Positions 47,410 to 59,699 of a stretch of 64,000 bases of DNA are shown here, piece by piece. The position numbers were made by a program, and so were the translations under genes. The notes below the pieces were generated by a model, which had not been told where the DNA came from, ran no database searches, and was given only the letters and a program-made list of their open reading frames with translations. This stretch comes from Dryococelus australis (taxonomy: Eukaryota > Arthropoda > Insecta > Phasmatodea > Phasmatidae): NCBI GenBank assembly GCA_029891345.1, contig CM057006.1, positions 43,854,556 through 43,918,555 of the forward strand. The letters run 5' to 3'. Numbering within the stretch: the first letter of the stretch is position 1; the number at the start of each line of letters is the position of its first letter.

Positions 47410-47620
47410 ATTTGAGCAGCTCTTAACAGCAAGGTCTTGAGAGCTGATGACAGCGAAATAAGGTGAGAATGGCGCAGCACCGGAATGCAAGGGTGGGGGA
47501 AACGGGAGATCCCTAGAAAACCTTTCAACCAGCAGCATCACCCTGCATGATTCCCACTTATGAAAATCTGGGAGTCACCCGGCTGGGAAAACCTTGGTTA
47601 ACCACTCACCTATCCTGTAG
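47410..47620. repeat. dispersed repeat, copy 2
   Basis: Same family and orientation as 10,240-10,480, sharing GCAGCTCTTAACA, GGGAGATCCCTAGAAAACC and GAAAATCTGGGAG. The copies have diverged considerably. Confidence 0.6.
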
Positions 47621-47639
47621 TCATGTGGGCAAGTTCCAT

Positions 47640-49244
47640 GACATGGAATATGAATAGATATGGAGTGAAAAAGTTGAATGGGTGTAAACACTTGTCAAAT
47701 GCAGACTGTCCCACTGATCGGATTGCTACAGGTCTGAAAACCTAAAAACCAGGAAAAGTCAGGGAATTTTAAAATCTTTGAGGAAACTGGTGGCAGATAG
47801 CGGAAAGTGAAACCTGCGACAGGCTTGATGAAAACGGGTTTTCTGTATAGCTACAACATTCTCATTAGCAGCCCAATTTATATGTTAAAAAGAACTATTA
47901 GGTAGCAAAAAAGTTTGTGCTGTGAGAGAAATTGCTTTGCAAATAAAGAATTGTACTCCTTATGCTGTATAGACTATATTCATCAACAGTAAGTTGTGCC
48001 TTTTATTTCAATCACATATGATATAGCAGCGCTTTTCTATTTTTAAATTGATGTTTCAAAACATGGGAACATTTTTATCTGGAAAAGTCAGGGAAATTAA
48101 ATGTCAAATGTTGATATTACGTAGCAGCCCTGCACTGAGGACATAATCCATCTAATGAAAATTTTAAGGTGTTTGACGTGCTGATAATTTAAAACCAATC
48201 TACGCTTAATACCAAACACCTCATTTTGTATTTCCCATGGCAAAACCCTTAGACCCATGCATTATTAATTCAAATAAGTGCAGTATCTGCACTATCTGGA
48301 ATTCCCATTTCACAACAATGTGCTACACCATCGCTACCAGACAGTGACATGTGTTGTGTGTGTCATGTACAAGTCACCTGCCACAAAAATAGTCTCATAA
48401 CTTAAAAAAATTGAAGAGCTTGTATAAAAGTAGGTAATAGAAATAATTCCACATGCTCCTAAAAAGAAATTAACCGTCTGGAAATCATGCCTTCACAGAA
48501 CAGGAAATCAATCGGAGGACTATTCTCAACACACTCGAAGCTCACACTAACAACAATTTTATAAGATCATTCACAACACACTTCCCATAGTAAATATTTA
48601 TTTCTTTCCACATGGCCGTTTGTCTATGCCTCACGCTTGGTGTGTTTATGGCCACGCATTACAAGAACCTACAGAAAATATCTAAAATTAAAAAGCTATG
48701 TTAAATTTTACACTGCACAGAGGAAAACATTTGGAAGTTGAAGCAGCTGCACTTTGAGAAGCCATGTGTGTCTCTCACCTAACATTAACAGCTTTCACAG
48801 AAAATAAGAATTCCTACCTTTACTGCAGTACGAGGTGCAGCAGCATGTCAACAGGGAAACCACAGCAGCATCATCATCCAGTTGGTGGAACGGGCAGGCG
48901 ATAAGATAGCCAGTGTTGTGAGATGATGACTCATTTGCTGGTGACGTGTATAAACATCAGCGAGCATGCAGGCATCGTCACCTGAAACCAGCGTGGCAGA
49001 CTAGTAATAATAATTATAATTAATAATAATAATACATTTACTTTTTGTGGTGAAGTGAAGGTATTATCACCTTACACTTCACCACTTTACATAGAAATAA
49101 AACTCAATGCTTATTCTTTGAAAGGAAAAAAAAATGTCTACTGTAAGATTAGGAAGTAGCTTATATGAAGTATATCAAAGCAATATACACAAAATAAAAG
49201 AGTGATCTTATACAATTTCTTTTTTTGTTTCTGAATTTAGTACA
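47640..49244. other. no gene recognised; short AAT-rich microsatellite
   Basis: GGAAAAGTCAGGGAA occurs twice (about 47,752 and 48,078) and may mark another dispersed repeat. An AATAATAATTATAATTAATAAT-type run lies near 49,003-49,033. No exon is supported. Confidence 0.45.
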
Positions 49245-50384
49245 TACTCTAGTGTAGGGACAAAATTTCCTGATTGTGGTGGATGCCTACACTAAGTGGT
49301 TAGAAATAATTCCGACCAGATAGATGACTTCAGAAGTGGTAGTATCAATCCTGCGAAAGATCTTTCCTATGCATGGATTACCTGAATGTGTCGTTTCTGA
49401 TAATGGTACCAGTTTTACTTCAGAGGAATTTACTACGTTCTTAAGGAGAAATGGCATTCAGCACGTACAAACACCTCCATACCATCCGGCAAGCAATGGC
49501 ATGGCGGAGAGAGGGGTTCAAGCAGCTAGGAATGTACTGCGACGGATCTCAGGCCAGAATGTGGATTGTGAATTACCTAGATACCCGCTAATGCAAAGAA
49601 ACACGCCAAAGTTATTCACATGACAATCACCAGCAGAGCTGCTTGTTGGAAGACGTCTGCGAACAGTATTTGATAATATGCATCCCAACCGTCAGGCATG
49701 CAAATTGCAGCAAATGCCACCTTTCCGGAAGTTTCACCCAGAGCAACGCGCGTGGGAATGAAGACTAACAGGTGATAAATGAAAGCCTGCAGTGGTGTTG
49801 ACTGCAGGACAGATGTACTAAAAGATCTTGCAGGAGAATGGTGTGGTAGCGATGCGACATGTGGATCAGCTGCGTAATCGGGGTAAGGATGATGGCAAGT
49901 TGGATCCTCCTCCACACAGGCTGCTACCACCACTACCACCAGCGGCTCATGCTGGCAATGATTGTCCTCTTGCGATGGAAGAGGACGAGGATCAGAGCCC
50001 TTTTCTTGGGTTTCCGGAGGAACACAGTGAATACAACACATTTACGGAAGAGTAGCAGAAGTGAACCACAAGAGGAGAGCTACTTGAATCAAGGTCAAAA
50101 GAGTTGCCTTTTGATGATGCTCAGTCTCCGATCCTGCGACGTTCCCAACAGGCAGGCAGGAGCAGGGACCAACAGCGGATACAATGACTTTTTATAGGTT
50201 TAGCATTAAATTGTACTTGTATTGTTCCTAATACTGGGGGGAGGAGTTGTAGTGTATTTACAAGGATGTAGGAAGTTTGTGTATAGTAGATTGGCAGGAG
50301 TGTGTGGACAAGATGGCGATTGCATTATTGTTAGTGGATTGAGGTGGTTGTTAAATAAATAAGATGTAACACTACTACCCAACA
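49245..50384 (+). mobile_element. 5'-truncated gypsy: integrase core, 3' tail and 137-bp LTR
   Basis: Integrase core starts near 49,258 with FLIVVDAYTKWLEIIP (first Asp present), then an in-frame TAG at 49,321. From 49,324 come CVVSDNGTSFTSEEF (second Asp) and PYHPASNGMAERGVQ (Glu). The sequence typical of what follows the core (SPAELLVGRRLRTVFDN, about 49,627-49,680) is in another frame. The end shows a polypurine run GGGGGGAGGAG and an LTR 50,248-50,384 (TGTAGTGTATTTACAAGG...CAACA). gag, RT and RNase H are missing. Confidence 0.8.
50248..50384 (+). repeat. short LTR of the truncated gypsy
   Basis: TG...CA ends follow a polypurine tract. It contains AATAAATAAG near its end, a possible polyadenylation signal. 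No second copy is in the window, so the boundary is inferred. Confidence 0.55.
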
Positions 50385-53300
50385 AGTAAGTACTGTGTCA
50401 CATGTATCAGATCAAATCAGCGCTCTTACCCTTCAAGGTCCTCCTACATCCAACACTCAGAACCAACTTTTAGGCACACCCCCTGCTGTGATAGGTTCTG
50501 TTTCCACATCCACAATCTCAATAGTAAGTCTTGGTGCTGGTTTTACACCTACCCACCCTTCCACTGCTCACACATTTGGACCTACTTCCACAACTGTTTT
50601 TGTACCCCGTGTCACTATAACTCCTAGTGTTTTCCAAACACCCTCAACTGTTTTCGGCAAAATTCCCCACCCCCTTGAAAGAATGTTAAAGGATTTACCT
50701 TTAACTGATGGTTTAGATATAAATACATTTTTAGATTTCCTGAAAGTCACTGTTCGTATACACCAAAGTAATTCAGTACCAGAACCTCAGTGGCTAGAGG
50801 TTATTTTCCCTTTCACTCAAGGACCATTAAGTGAACGCACACGACATGCCGTTGCACAGCCCCTTACTTTTGATGCATACCAAAAAGATATTTAGCATTT
50901 TTTTTAATTCCTACCAGACTGAATTAAGGTTGAAGCATTTCAATCGTTTGCAGGGTCTTTATGAGGCTTTGTCAGTTTATGTAAGTAGCATTAAAGAGGG
51001 TGCTGTAGTACTAAGGTTGTCACTTATGAACAAGAAGTGGTTGGCCACATTTTAGAGGGCCTTGCACCCGCTTAGTTTTTCTAGATAAACCAAAAAATTT
51101 TGCAGGTTTAGATAAGATGTGCATTCATTCACAAAATATGCGCTATGTGGATCAGAGGCGTGAAAAGCCAAATTTTTCTTTTAAAGATCACTCTTTTCAT
51201 AGGCAGCAACAAAATTAATCAGGCACGTTTGCAGTGCAGAGTGATTAAAGACAAAATAAACCAACAGGTAATAGGCTTACTGATCGAGGAAAAGATACTA
51301 AAAATGTGGGTAAAGTACATAGGTGTTGACACAGGTAAACCAGGCCTCTCCAGTGGTAATCGTAGCCCGCCTGTCTGTTACTATTGCAAAAGGACTGGAC
51401 ATGTAATTGCAAATTGTTTCCAGTTAAAAAACATGCCCAGCGAGGAGGAAAAGTGAGCGACCGCCCTCCCTTTTGTTGTAAACCCAATCTTGACTCTTAC
51501 AATGCTTACATTTCTTCCAGGATTGACATTTGTACCCTTTTTTAGCAGTTGCTTGGACAACCTGAAGCTCACAGTGAGCGTGAGCATTCTAGTGCTTTGG
51601 ACTTATGTCGTGTCCAGTTTCCTAATGTTGTTGGTGTTCGTAAAGTAAGTACTCCACATGTAGAACTAAATGTAGGTTCAGTTTGTATCAGTGCACTTGT
51701 GGACTGTTTCTGCGAGAACTATTATTTCCAAAGAACTTTAAACGTTTACAGGAATTAAACCTTATTAGGTTGATTGAAGAGAATCATTCTAAAGGTTTTA
51801 CTGCTTCTAAAGCTCCACTGTTTATTTCTTGTTGTGCAGTAATAAAGGTGAAAATTTCACTCTTTACTAGGATGATAAAATGTCTCATTGCTGACGAGCT
51901 GAGTTTGGATTTTATTATTGGAGCAGATTTCATGAGAGAAACAGGTCTAATTCTAGATGGTGAGGAGGAACATTTTTTTTTAAATTTGCCCCAAAAGAGA
52001 AAATTCCTTTTATTAGTAACCAAATTCCTCCTATCACCTTTGAAATTAATGTGGATTGTGAAATAAAAGTTTTAGAAAATCCTTTTGGTCAACTATCTGA
52101 TTTAGAGCAAAATAAAATTCAGAAATTGTGTGATCGTTTTCCCAGTATGTTAACAATTGAGTTAGGACTAACCAAAATGCTGGAGTAGAGATCAAGCTTT
52201 TAGACCAACAACAAGATAAAAGTCAACCGTATCGTTTGGCCCCTCCAAAAATGGAGCTACTTAGATTGTAGATCCAGAACCAGATCAATAAAGGGGTTAC
52301 AGAACAATCAACATCACGGTATGCTAGTCCAGCTTTTATTGTTCTTAAGCCTAATGGAAAACAATGCATGGTTATTGATTACCGTAAGGGAAATAAAATT
52401 GGAATTGAATCTGTGCCATTGCGGGACTTGCACTCTGCCTTTCATTGGTTTAGTAAGGCCAACATTTTTACCACCTTAGATTTAAATGCTGCTTACCACA
52501 AGATACCTTTGAGTAAAGAATGTGAACACACAACCAGTTTTTGTGTGCCGTAGAACTTGTATCAGTTCACACGTGTTCCCTTTGCTTTGGCAACAGGTGG
52601 CCAAGTACTCACGAGGATGTTGGATCATATATTTCACGATGTAAAATTTAAATTTGTATACAATTATCTTGATGATTTGGTGGTCTATTCTGAAAATTTC
52701 GAGGAACATTTAACCTATTTAGAAGAATTCTTTTCACATTTGAAAACAGCTGGTTTAACAGTAAATCCCGCCAAGGTTAAGATTGCAGAAAGAACCAAAG
52801 CAGTTAGGAATTCTCCCCAACCTAGGGATGCAAAAGGCATAGATCATTTTATTGGTATGACTCAGTTTTTTGGGAAGTTCATTCTACATTTGGCAGAAAA
52901 GGCTGCACCCCTTAACCAATTAAGAAAGAAAAACTCCAAAAATGAGTGGGGTGCAGACCAACAGAAAGCGTTTGATAGTTTAAAAAATGACATTACTAAT
53001 CCGCCTGTGTTGCGTATGGCTAACTTTTCCAAGCAGTTCATTTTACAAACGGACGACTCTAGTTTCGCTGTAGGGGCAGTCCTTTTACAGAAAATAGATG
53101 GCGTACGTCAGCCGGTGGCTTATGCTTCATGTACTTTGACCCCACAGGAAAGAAAATCATCTACCACCTATGAATTAGTGTTTAGCAGTTGTACTTGGTG
53201 TTGATAAATTCCGTGAATATCTTGCACATTATGAATTTTTGTTAGAAACAGATAATCACACTTTGTCTTGGCTGTTGGCACACCCATGTCACTTAGGTAA

Positions 53301-54440
53301 AATAGGCTGTTGGGTGATGAGAATCTCCTCTTTGAAATTCAAGGTCGAACAAATTAAGGGTATTAAGAATGTTGTTGCAGATGCCCTCTCACACATGTTT
53401 GAAGGAACTAAAGTGTTAGAAGAAACTGAAAATTTAACAAGTTATAATCTTATGACTGAATTCCCTTTGGCCTTTGATAACATTAAGAATTACCAGGAAC
53501 AAGACCCAGAGTTAAAACTTATTATAAAAAATTTACAATCTGGCAATGAACAAAAACCATATTCATTGTTTAAAGGTGTCCTATTTTGTAAGTCTCGTGA
53601 CAACAGAAAACATATTGTTTTGCCTAATGTTCTGAAACCTATGGCTTTTGAGTATTTTCTTTCTTCTCCTGTAGGTGGACACCGAAGAACTTACAGGACT
53701 ATTCAGGCAATCAGGAAACATTTCATTTGGAAATTAACGAATGTAGAAATTTCAGATAGAGTAAAAATGTGTATCCTATGTGCTAAGAGCAAACCAGCAG
53801 AACACACTCATTTAGGATTTCTAACTTCAGAAGTAGCTGAGAAACCAATTTTGTTGGACCCTTACCTCGTAGCAAATCTGGACATAATATGCTTTTGGTA
53901 TGTGTAGATGCATTTTCTAAATTTGTGTGGTTAATACCTTGAGAAAAGCTACTGCGTTGACTACAATTCATGCCCTTCAGGCACATATTTTTCAACATTT
54001 TGGCATTCCTGCTTCTGTAGTTTCTGATAATGGTTCTAATGGTTCTCAATTCACAGCAAAACAGTTCAAACAAATGTGTTTCTCTTTTGGCATCAAACAC
54101 ACAAACCCTGTCCCCGTATAATCCTCCTCCCTTGCATGCGGAGCGTTTTAATAGAAACCTCCGTTCTGCTCTTTTTGCTTTCCATGCAAAGGACCATACG
54201 AACTGGGATAGGAATTTACACTGGCTTCAGATGGCTTTCAATGCACGACATGAATATCACAAGTCAACTCTGTTCAAGTTAATGTTTACTTACTTGCCAA
54301 ACAACCCATTGTCTAATTTGTGGGAGTTAAGTGATTTGCTGCATGATGATGTTAATAATATAGGGGATGTTTGGTCTTCTGCTCTTAAAAATTTGAAGGC
54401 TGCTCACGAAAGGACATGTGGGCATTAAATGCAGGTGAAA
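50385..54440 (+). pseudogene. second + strand gypsy: gag-pol without visible LTRs
   Basis: Gag-like region 50,395-51,060 (Ser/Thr/Pro-rich start, then DLPLTDGLDINTFLDFLKV). CCHC knuckle CYYCKRTGHVIANC at about 51,378. The protease active-site motif is destroyed by a small deletion at about 51,700 (ALVD then frame loss); FIIGADFMRETGLILD follows. RT: CMVIDYRKGNKIGIESVPLR, FTTLDLNAAYHKIPL, then VYNYLDDLVVYSE (52,655). RNase H: FILQTDDSSFAVGAVLLQ (53,040). Integrase: GGHRRT...CILCAKS (53,670-53,790), SVVSDNGSNGSQFT (54,015; a nine-base duplication adds residues), and HAERFNRNLRS (54,140). It ends near 54,430. Multiple frameshifts. It abuts the LTR of the previous fragment and Gyp-5 without LTRs of its own. 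Confidence 0.85.
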
Positions 54441-54519
54441 TTCAAAATCCATTCAAGGTACGCAACTTAAGTGTTGTTAAGAAGTCATCCTACTAGTAAA
54501 GCCATTGACAGAAGAACTG

Positions 54520-57500
54520 CCACGCTGCTAGGCGCAACAGGATGTCTGCGGTCGCAGCTAGTTGCGGGGCCTCAGGTTGTAAGACCCGCGATGATGCTGT
54601 GTTGCGCTGCCTGTCGATGCTCCAGGGCGATGACCCTGCTGATGAAGTGCCGTTGTCCGTGCTCGCCGAAGGGGGTCGTTCCCGTCGCAAGTGGTGCACG
54701 CCGACTGATGTAGATGCTGACGCTTGGAGCGGTGGGGAAGGGTCGAGATCAGCTCTTCCCTCAACGCGTTGTCGCTGCTGCTGATGCTGTTGCTGCTCTG
54801 CGGACCCTTCGATGCTCCATCTTCTGGCAAGGGGAAAGGTATGCTGTCCCTTGCTGGACTTGATGCTCCTTCTGATGAGTTTTCTCCTGTGCCCCTGATG
54901 CGGTCCTCCGATGCGAGGTCAGCTGATATTGTAGGCAGCTTCTCTGTGGACTGATTGAGCCTGCAATTGTCCCCACTGACTCGCTTTGTGCAATGTCTTC
55001 CGGAGGCAGTGTCTCTAAACTGGGTGTCCTGACACTCCGGTCTGACTCAGTTCGGTTTTCAGGCTATGTTAATGTCATATGTTTGAGACGGTGTGACCTC
55101 TTCCTCTTGGTCCTCTTCTTCCCCTGCCAACCTTATGGGCATACGATTACCGGGTGTGGTAGTGGGAAAAAGGTGCCGAAGAGCACTCCCATCTGTGCTT
55201 GAGCTTGCCTCTGCTTCATCATTGGGCATTTCTGCTATATGCTCTTGGTCATTGGGCCCTTCCTCTTGCTCAGGAGCTTCTGCACTCAGTCCTTGCATGG
55301 CTAGGCGAAGGTCGTTGCTGTATACCACAGCGCTTTTACAACAACATGTGGTCTGCTCCTCTTAGTTGCAAACCCTGCAAAAAAGTTGGGCTTTGCGCTC
55401 AGCCTGTGCTCGCAGACGTAAACATGTTGTCCAGCCCTGAGCCTTTTTGGTGGGCGTGTTTTTGCTGGTACGCATTGTCCTATGTACCTCTCCTGGTGAA
55501 TGTGTGCATTTTCCAGGTCTTGCTCTCGGTGCTGTCGCCTGCCTGCTGTGCTTTCTGTTGAGTCGCTGTTTGCCTGTTGGATTGTGAATTCTCCAGGGAG
55601 GGGCAGCTTCCTTCCTTGCACAATGGCGGCTGGTGACTGACCTGTGGCTAGGTTCACCCTCTGTCTGATTGTGAACAAGGCCGTGGGCAGACGTTCAGCC
55701 CAACTTGCGTGGTTTGATCCTACGGCAGGCGCAACTGAGTCTTGAGGTCTTGATTCCTCCTCTCAGTTGGGTTGGCCCACGGGTGGTACATGGCCATTGT
55801 ATGATGCTGAACTATCCATCTGGTACACAATTCTCTCCAATACTTCCCTGTAAATTGTGTACCATTGTCTGTTAAGAGTGTGTGTGCCCGTGCACTGAAA
55901 ACTGGGTATGCTTCCGTCCATCTTGAGGACGAGTCACTCACCACAAGAATGAATCTCTTGCCTTTTGGGGTGCGTGGATATGGTCCCATCAGGTCCAGCG
56001 AGATGGACTCGAATGGCTCTTGCAGCTTCCATGTTTGTTGTTGCATTACTCCATCTGCTCTCCTACTCTTGCAGAGATTACACTTTACGCACCCCCTCAC
56101 ATATTGTCGGATATCTCTGGTGATGCTGGGCCAGTGGAAATGGTCCTGCACATTTCTTGTGGTTTGTGATACGCCAGGGTGGCCTGCAAATTGTGCATGA
56201 TGTAGCACCTGTGCTCGTGCACTTTTTGGCACGTACAGCTTCCAGGCTGCTTCAGGATGATGCAGTCGTGTCTCCACATGCGTGCAGTTCATTCACCACC
56301 ATTCCTGTTCATTCTCCATGATGAAGGTGACACTATGTTGGGTGTTTGTACACTGTAGTTGTGCAGTTAAAACACTTTCCTGCACATCTTCAACCTCGAG
56401 TTCTGCTTCCTAAGGAGCCTCGATGATGGCGGAGCTCATGCGGCCCTCACCACTTGTTGGGCGGTTGGCTGCGGTAGGGGAAAGTAGGTCGTCCCACTCT
56501 TCTTGAACAACCACTATGGTTTTGCCTGGCGCGCATGAGAGCTCATCTGCTAGCTAATTCTCAGCTCTTGGTACGTGCTCCACCTCGAAATCATATGCTT
56601 GGAGGAGTGCCCAGCATGCTAATTTGCTCCTGGCTTCTTTCATGGTGTGAAGCCAGAGTAAGCACTGGTTGTCAGTTCATAGTGTGAACCGTTGGTACTC
56701 TAGGTATGCCATGTACCATTTCACGACCCACACTACGGCCAGACACCATTGCTCGTTCACGTCGTATCTACCCTCAGTAGCCCCGAACTTTGCACTACTG
56801 TATTCAATGATGCGCTTCTCTTGGTTGTCTCCAATTTTATAAAGAACTGCTCCTAAGCCCTTCTCACTTGTGTCTGTCTGAAGATATAAATGGCGATTTG
56901 GGTCGTGTTGAGCCAATGTATTGCACTCCCTAAACTTGCTTTTATCTCTTGAAAACTTGTTTCATGTTCCACTGTCCACACGTACTTATGTTGGGTGACA
57001 ACATGTCAGTGAGTGGTGCAGTTATAGTTGCAAAATCCTGTATGTTATCCCGCAGCCAGTTCACCAACCCAAAGAATTTTCTCAGTTGCTTCCCGGTGCA
57101 CAGCACCTCATAGTCATTAATGAGGGCTAAATGCTCTTGTGTTGGCTGGCTTCCGTGCTCATCGACCATGTTCCCAAGAAACTGTATGCATGGGTGGCCG
57201 ATGTGACACTTGCGGCTTGCACACGACAACTTGTTGATGGCTAGTCTCTCCAAGACTAGTGACATGTGTTGGATGAGGTCATTCCAGGTTTTGGACCAGA
57301 TGACCACATCATCCAGTTATGCAAGGGCAAAATCTCCAATGTACCCGTCGAGTACCTGGACCATCATTGTCTGAAAAGTTGCCGGTGCGCACTTCAAGTC
57401 GAAGGGCATTACGTAGAAGTGGAACCTTCTCCCACCTGGGGCTGTGAATGCAGTTTTGTGATGGTCTGCAGGTTTTACTGGCACCTGCCAATTCCCGCTG

Positions 57501-57957
57501 TGCAGGTCCAATGTCGTCACGACCTTAGTCTTGCCCAAGGTATGCAATGCATCCTTGACACTTATGTAGGGAGGCGGGGTGCTCAGTGTGAATTGGTTGA
57601 CTGCTCTGAAATCCACACAGAAGCACCACAGCCCATCTTTCTTGAGTACCAAGGTGATTGCGCTATTGTAGTGGCTGCGGGTGGGTTCAATCACACCCTG
57701 AGCTAGCATTTCTTCAATCCGATCTTTAATGATGAAGTGATGTGGCTGGTAACTTCTGGGTCCAGAGTAGATCAGTCGGTCATGTTCCAGTGGAATACAA
57801 TGCTCAGCGACGGTCGTTCGACGGAATGCGTCTCCTGCCACAAAAAGCTTCGCATCGTTTGCACCATCTCCCTGTATTCCAGAGGGACCGCATGATCGAG
57901 TTCATCTAGTAGCACTCTGGGCTCATTACCAGAGGGTCGGGATTTGTTGTCATACAC
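54520..57957 (-). pseudogene. Gyp-5 pol: RT, RNase H, integrase and YNLRPR tail
   Basis: RT 57,841-57,317: MLAQGVIEPTRSHYNSAITL, WCFCVDFRAVN, TLDLHSGNWQVPV, then KCAPATFQTMMVQVLDG. The Tyr codon of the catalytic YLDD box reads TAA (about 57,317), followed by LDDVVIWSKTW. RNase H 56,916-56,677: YLQTDTSEKGLGAVLYK. Integrase 56,292-55,720: AGHPGVSQTTRN...CVKCNLCK, first Asp in SLDLMGPYP, second in LLTDNGTQF, Glu in NPTERRN; about 25-30 residues appear deleted between FSARAH and LLTDNG. The C-terminal tail (55,678-54,520) ends GSYNLRPRN, a common end of gypsy Pol. Several frameshifts. Confidence 0.85.
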
Positions 57958-57971
57958 TGTTTGCCTTTCCT

Positions 57972-58235
57972 TCAGGCTGAAATGGATCCTACAGGCTCAA
58001 CAATGGTTTTATATTCGCTGAGCCAGGGGGTACCTAAGATGGCATCCTTCCATAGGTCTGCAGACACGACGGCTGTGGTGATGGTGTCCACATCTCTAAT
58101 TCGGATGGTAATCTGTGTCTCTTCCATTGATTTCCCCGTATTCTGCTTTGTTGCAAGGTGTAGTACCTGTGTAATATCGCTCGTGTCCACAAATCCGATG
58201 TGCACTAAATTATGACTGGCTGCTGTCTCTATCAA
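57972..58235 (-). pseudogene. Gyp-5 protease with ETA in place of DTG
   Basis: The segment begins MIETAASHNLVHIGFV, corresponding to Gyp-1 VIDTATSHNFISKGL. Glu replaces the catalytic Asp and Ala the Gly. The conserved later part DAILGTPWLSEYKTIV (about 58,020) supports a retropepsin fold (ILG-x-x-W/F-L). With Glu at the catalytic position the enzyme is expected to be inactive. Confidence 0.65.
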
Positions 58236-59695
58236 TGCTGACTTTTGATTTCTGCTTGCTCTACTTGTTGAGGCGGCGTTGTACCTGGGGGCCCTTTGCC
58301 CTGGGGTAGTGAGCGTCCGGCTCGTCTACCCCAACCGTGCCGCTCACTCTGCTCTGCATTTTTTCTCCAGCACGAATGGTACCCATCACCCTCTCTAGTC
58401 GCAGCATTCTGCTCTCTGGTGGCTTGGTCCAGCAATGCAGCAGAGCACATGAAGTCCTGCGTGCTACTGTGAATTAACGGTACCATTGATAGCCTCTTTT
58501 CCGCTCTTACAGTTGACGCAACTACTTCGAGGATCTCACGCTCGCTCATGTGTGGATGAAATTTTTTGATTTTGATTTCTGCACTTCTAGCACAGCCCTG
58601 CTGTGTGCTTGCTATGAGAAGTAGGCATTAGCAAATCTACTTTGGAAGCTGTTGAGAAATTCTACCCACTCAATACCATAGCGACTGATTGTTTTTCACC
58701 TATTACTTGCCTCGCTGGCCAATTAAGTCCCTATAAAATTTGGCCACTCTTGCTGGCACACTCTGTATTTCTTTAAACGTGTTGTGCAGTCGTTTAGGAA
58801 TGCTTGCGTCTCTTCACTTGGTAGGCCTGGAAATGTTGGTAACCGTTGAAACCGGGCTGGGGTTTTACTGGCTCCGATGGCTCTTGTGATTGCTGTAATT
58901 GATTCTGGATTATTATGATCGTTTTGTTGCGGGTACGTGCCACACATGGGTCGTGACATCTCTTTCTGCGGTTCTTCTGGGTAAGGGCGTTGAATGTGCC
59001 AGTGGGCTTTGGTGCACACTGTCTCATTCTGAATGTTCCCGCGCACAGTGATGTGCGTTAGACAATTCCGCCCCTACTACTGACTTGACTTCTGACGGCG
59101 GCGATGGGAATGTGCAATATCCGCAGCGAAATCTCCCGCTGGCTTGATTTGTCATGTCCTGCCCGGTAAGACATTGCCAGTGCGTTTTGCGTCTACATGG
59201 CTCACACCTCACGGTTTATTGTGACCCTTGCCTGCAAAATTTCCTGTTGACACTGTTCATGCATTTGTAAATGTTCTGTTTTGACTGCTTTAAAATTGTT
59301 GTCTGTTCGGAAATTAATGCGTTCGCACATTTCGCAGAGAATATGACCTTGCTGATCTGTGGTGGCCTTTTCAGTCCGGCTCAAACATTCCAGATGAAAA
59401 CTACGTGCACACCGTACACAAATAACGGTTCCATTTTCCCTTCCTGCACACGTAATTTGTTTCGCACACATGCCATGTTGCCAATGCGTAATTACATTTA
59501 CTGTGGAGTTGAAATCGATTGCGGCTGTTTACATTGACAAACGAATTTTCTTGGCAAACCTTGCTCATTTTGCTTGGGTTGTACTTTGCCACAGTCGGCA
59601 CACAAAATTGCTGGTGTGCCACCTGAGGTATAACTCCGCGTTTTGCCCACTTGGGCTCTGTTTGCCGTGGTTATTCTTTCTTTGCTAATTCTCAA
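58236..59695 (-). pseudogene. Gyp-5 gag with tandem PHD-like zinc fingers
   Basis: No convincing ATG at the 5' edge. The first segment (59,695-59,498) contains LCADCGKV and FVCQC, paralleling CVHCGRV and the Cys pairs of Gyp-1. The second (59,471-59,202) starts MCAKQITC and continues with nine residues, C-x2-C-x4-H-x2-C (CVRCARSFHLEC) and CEMC, the C4HC3 order of a PHD finger except that the first Cys pair spacing is off. The third (59,212-59,024) has CEPCRRKTHWQC and CGYC, a second finger missing its first pair because of a frameshift. A capsid-like part follows (59,046-58,723; FQRLPTFPGLPSEETQAFLN), then an RG-rich tail. No CCHC knuckle is seen. Confidence 0.68.
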
Positions 59696-59699
59696 ATTC

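Noticed and set aside
54471-55561. Several + strand frames opposite Gyp-5 pol
   Set aside because: They are antisense shadows of the GC-rich minus-strand pol tail, which has recognisable motifs on the other strand.
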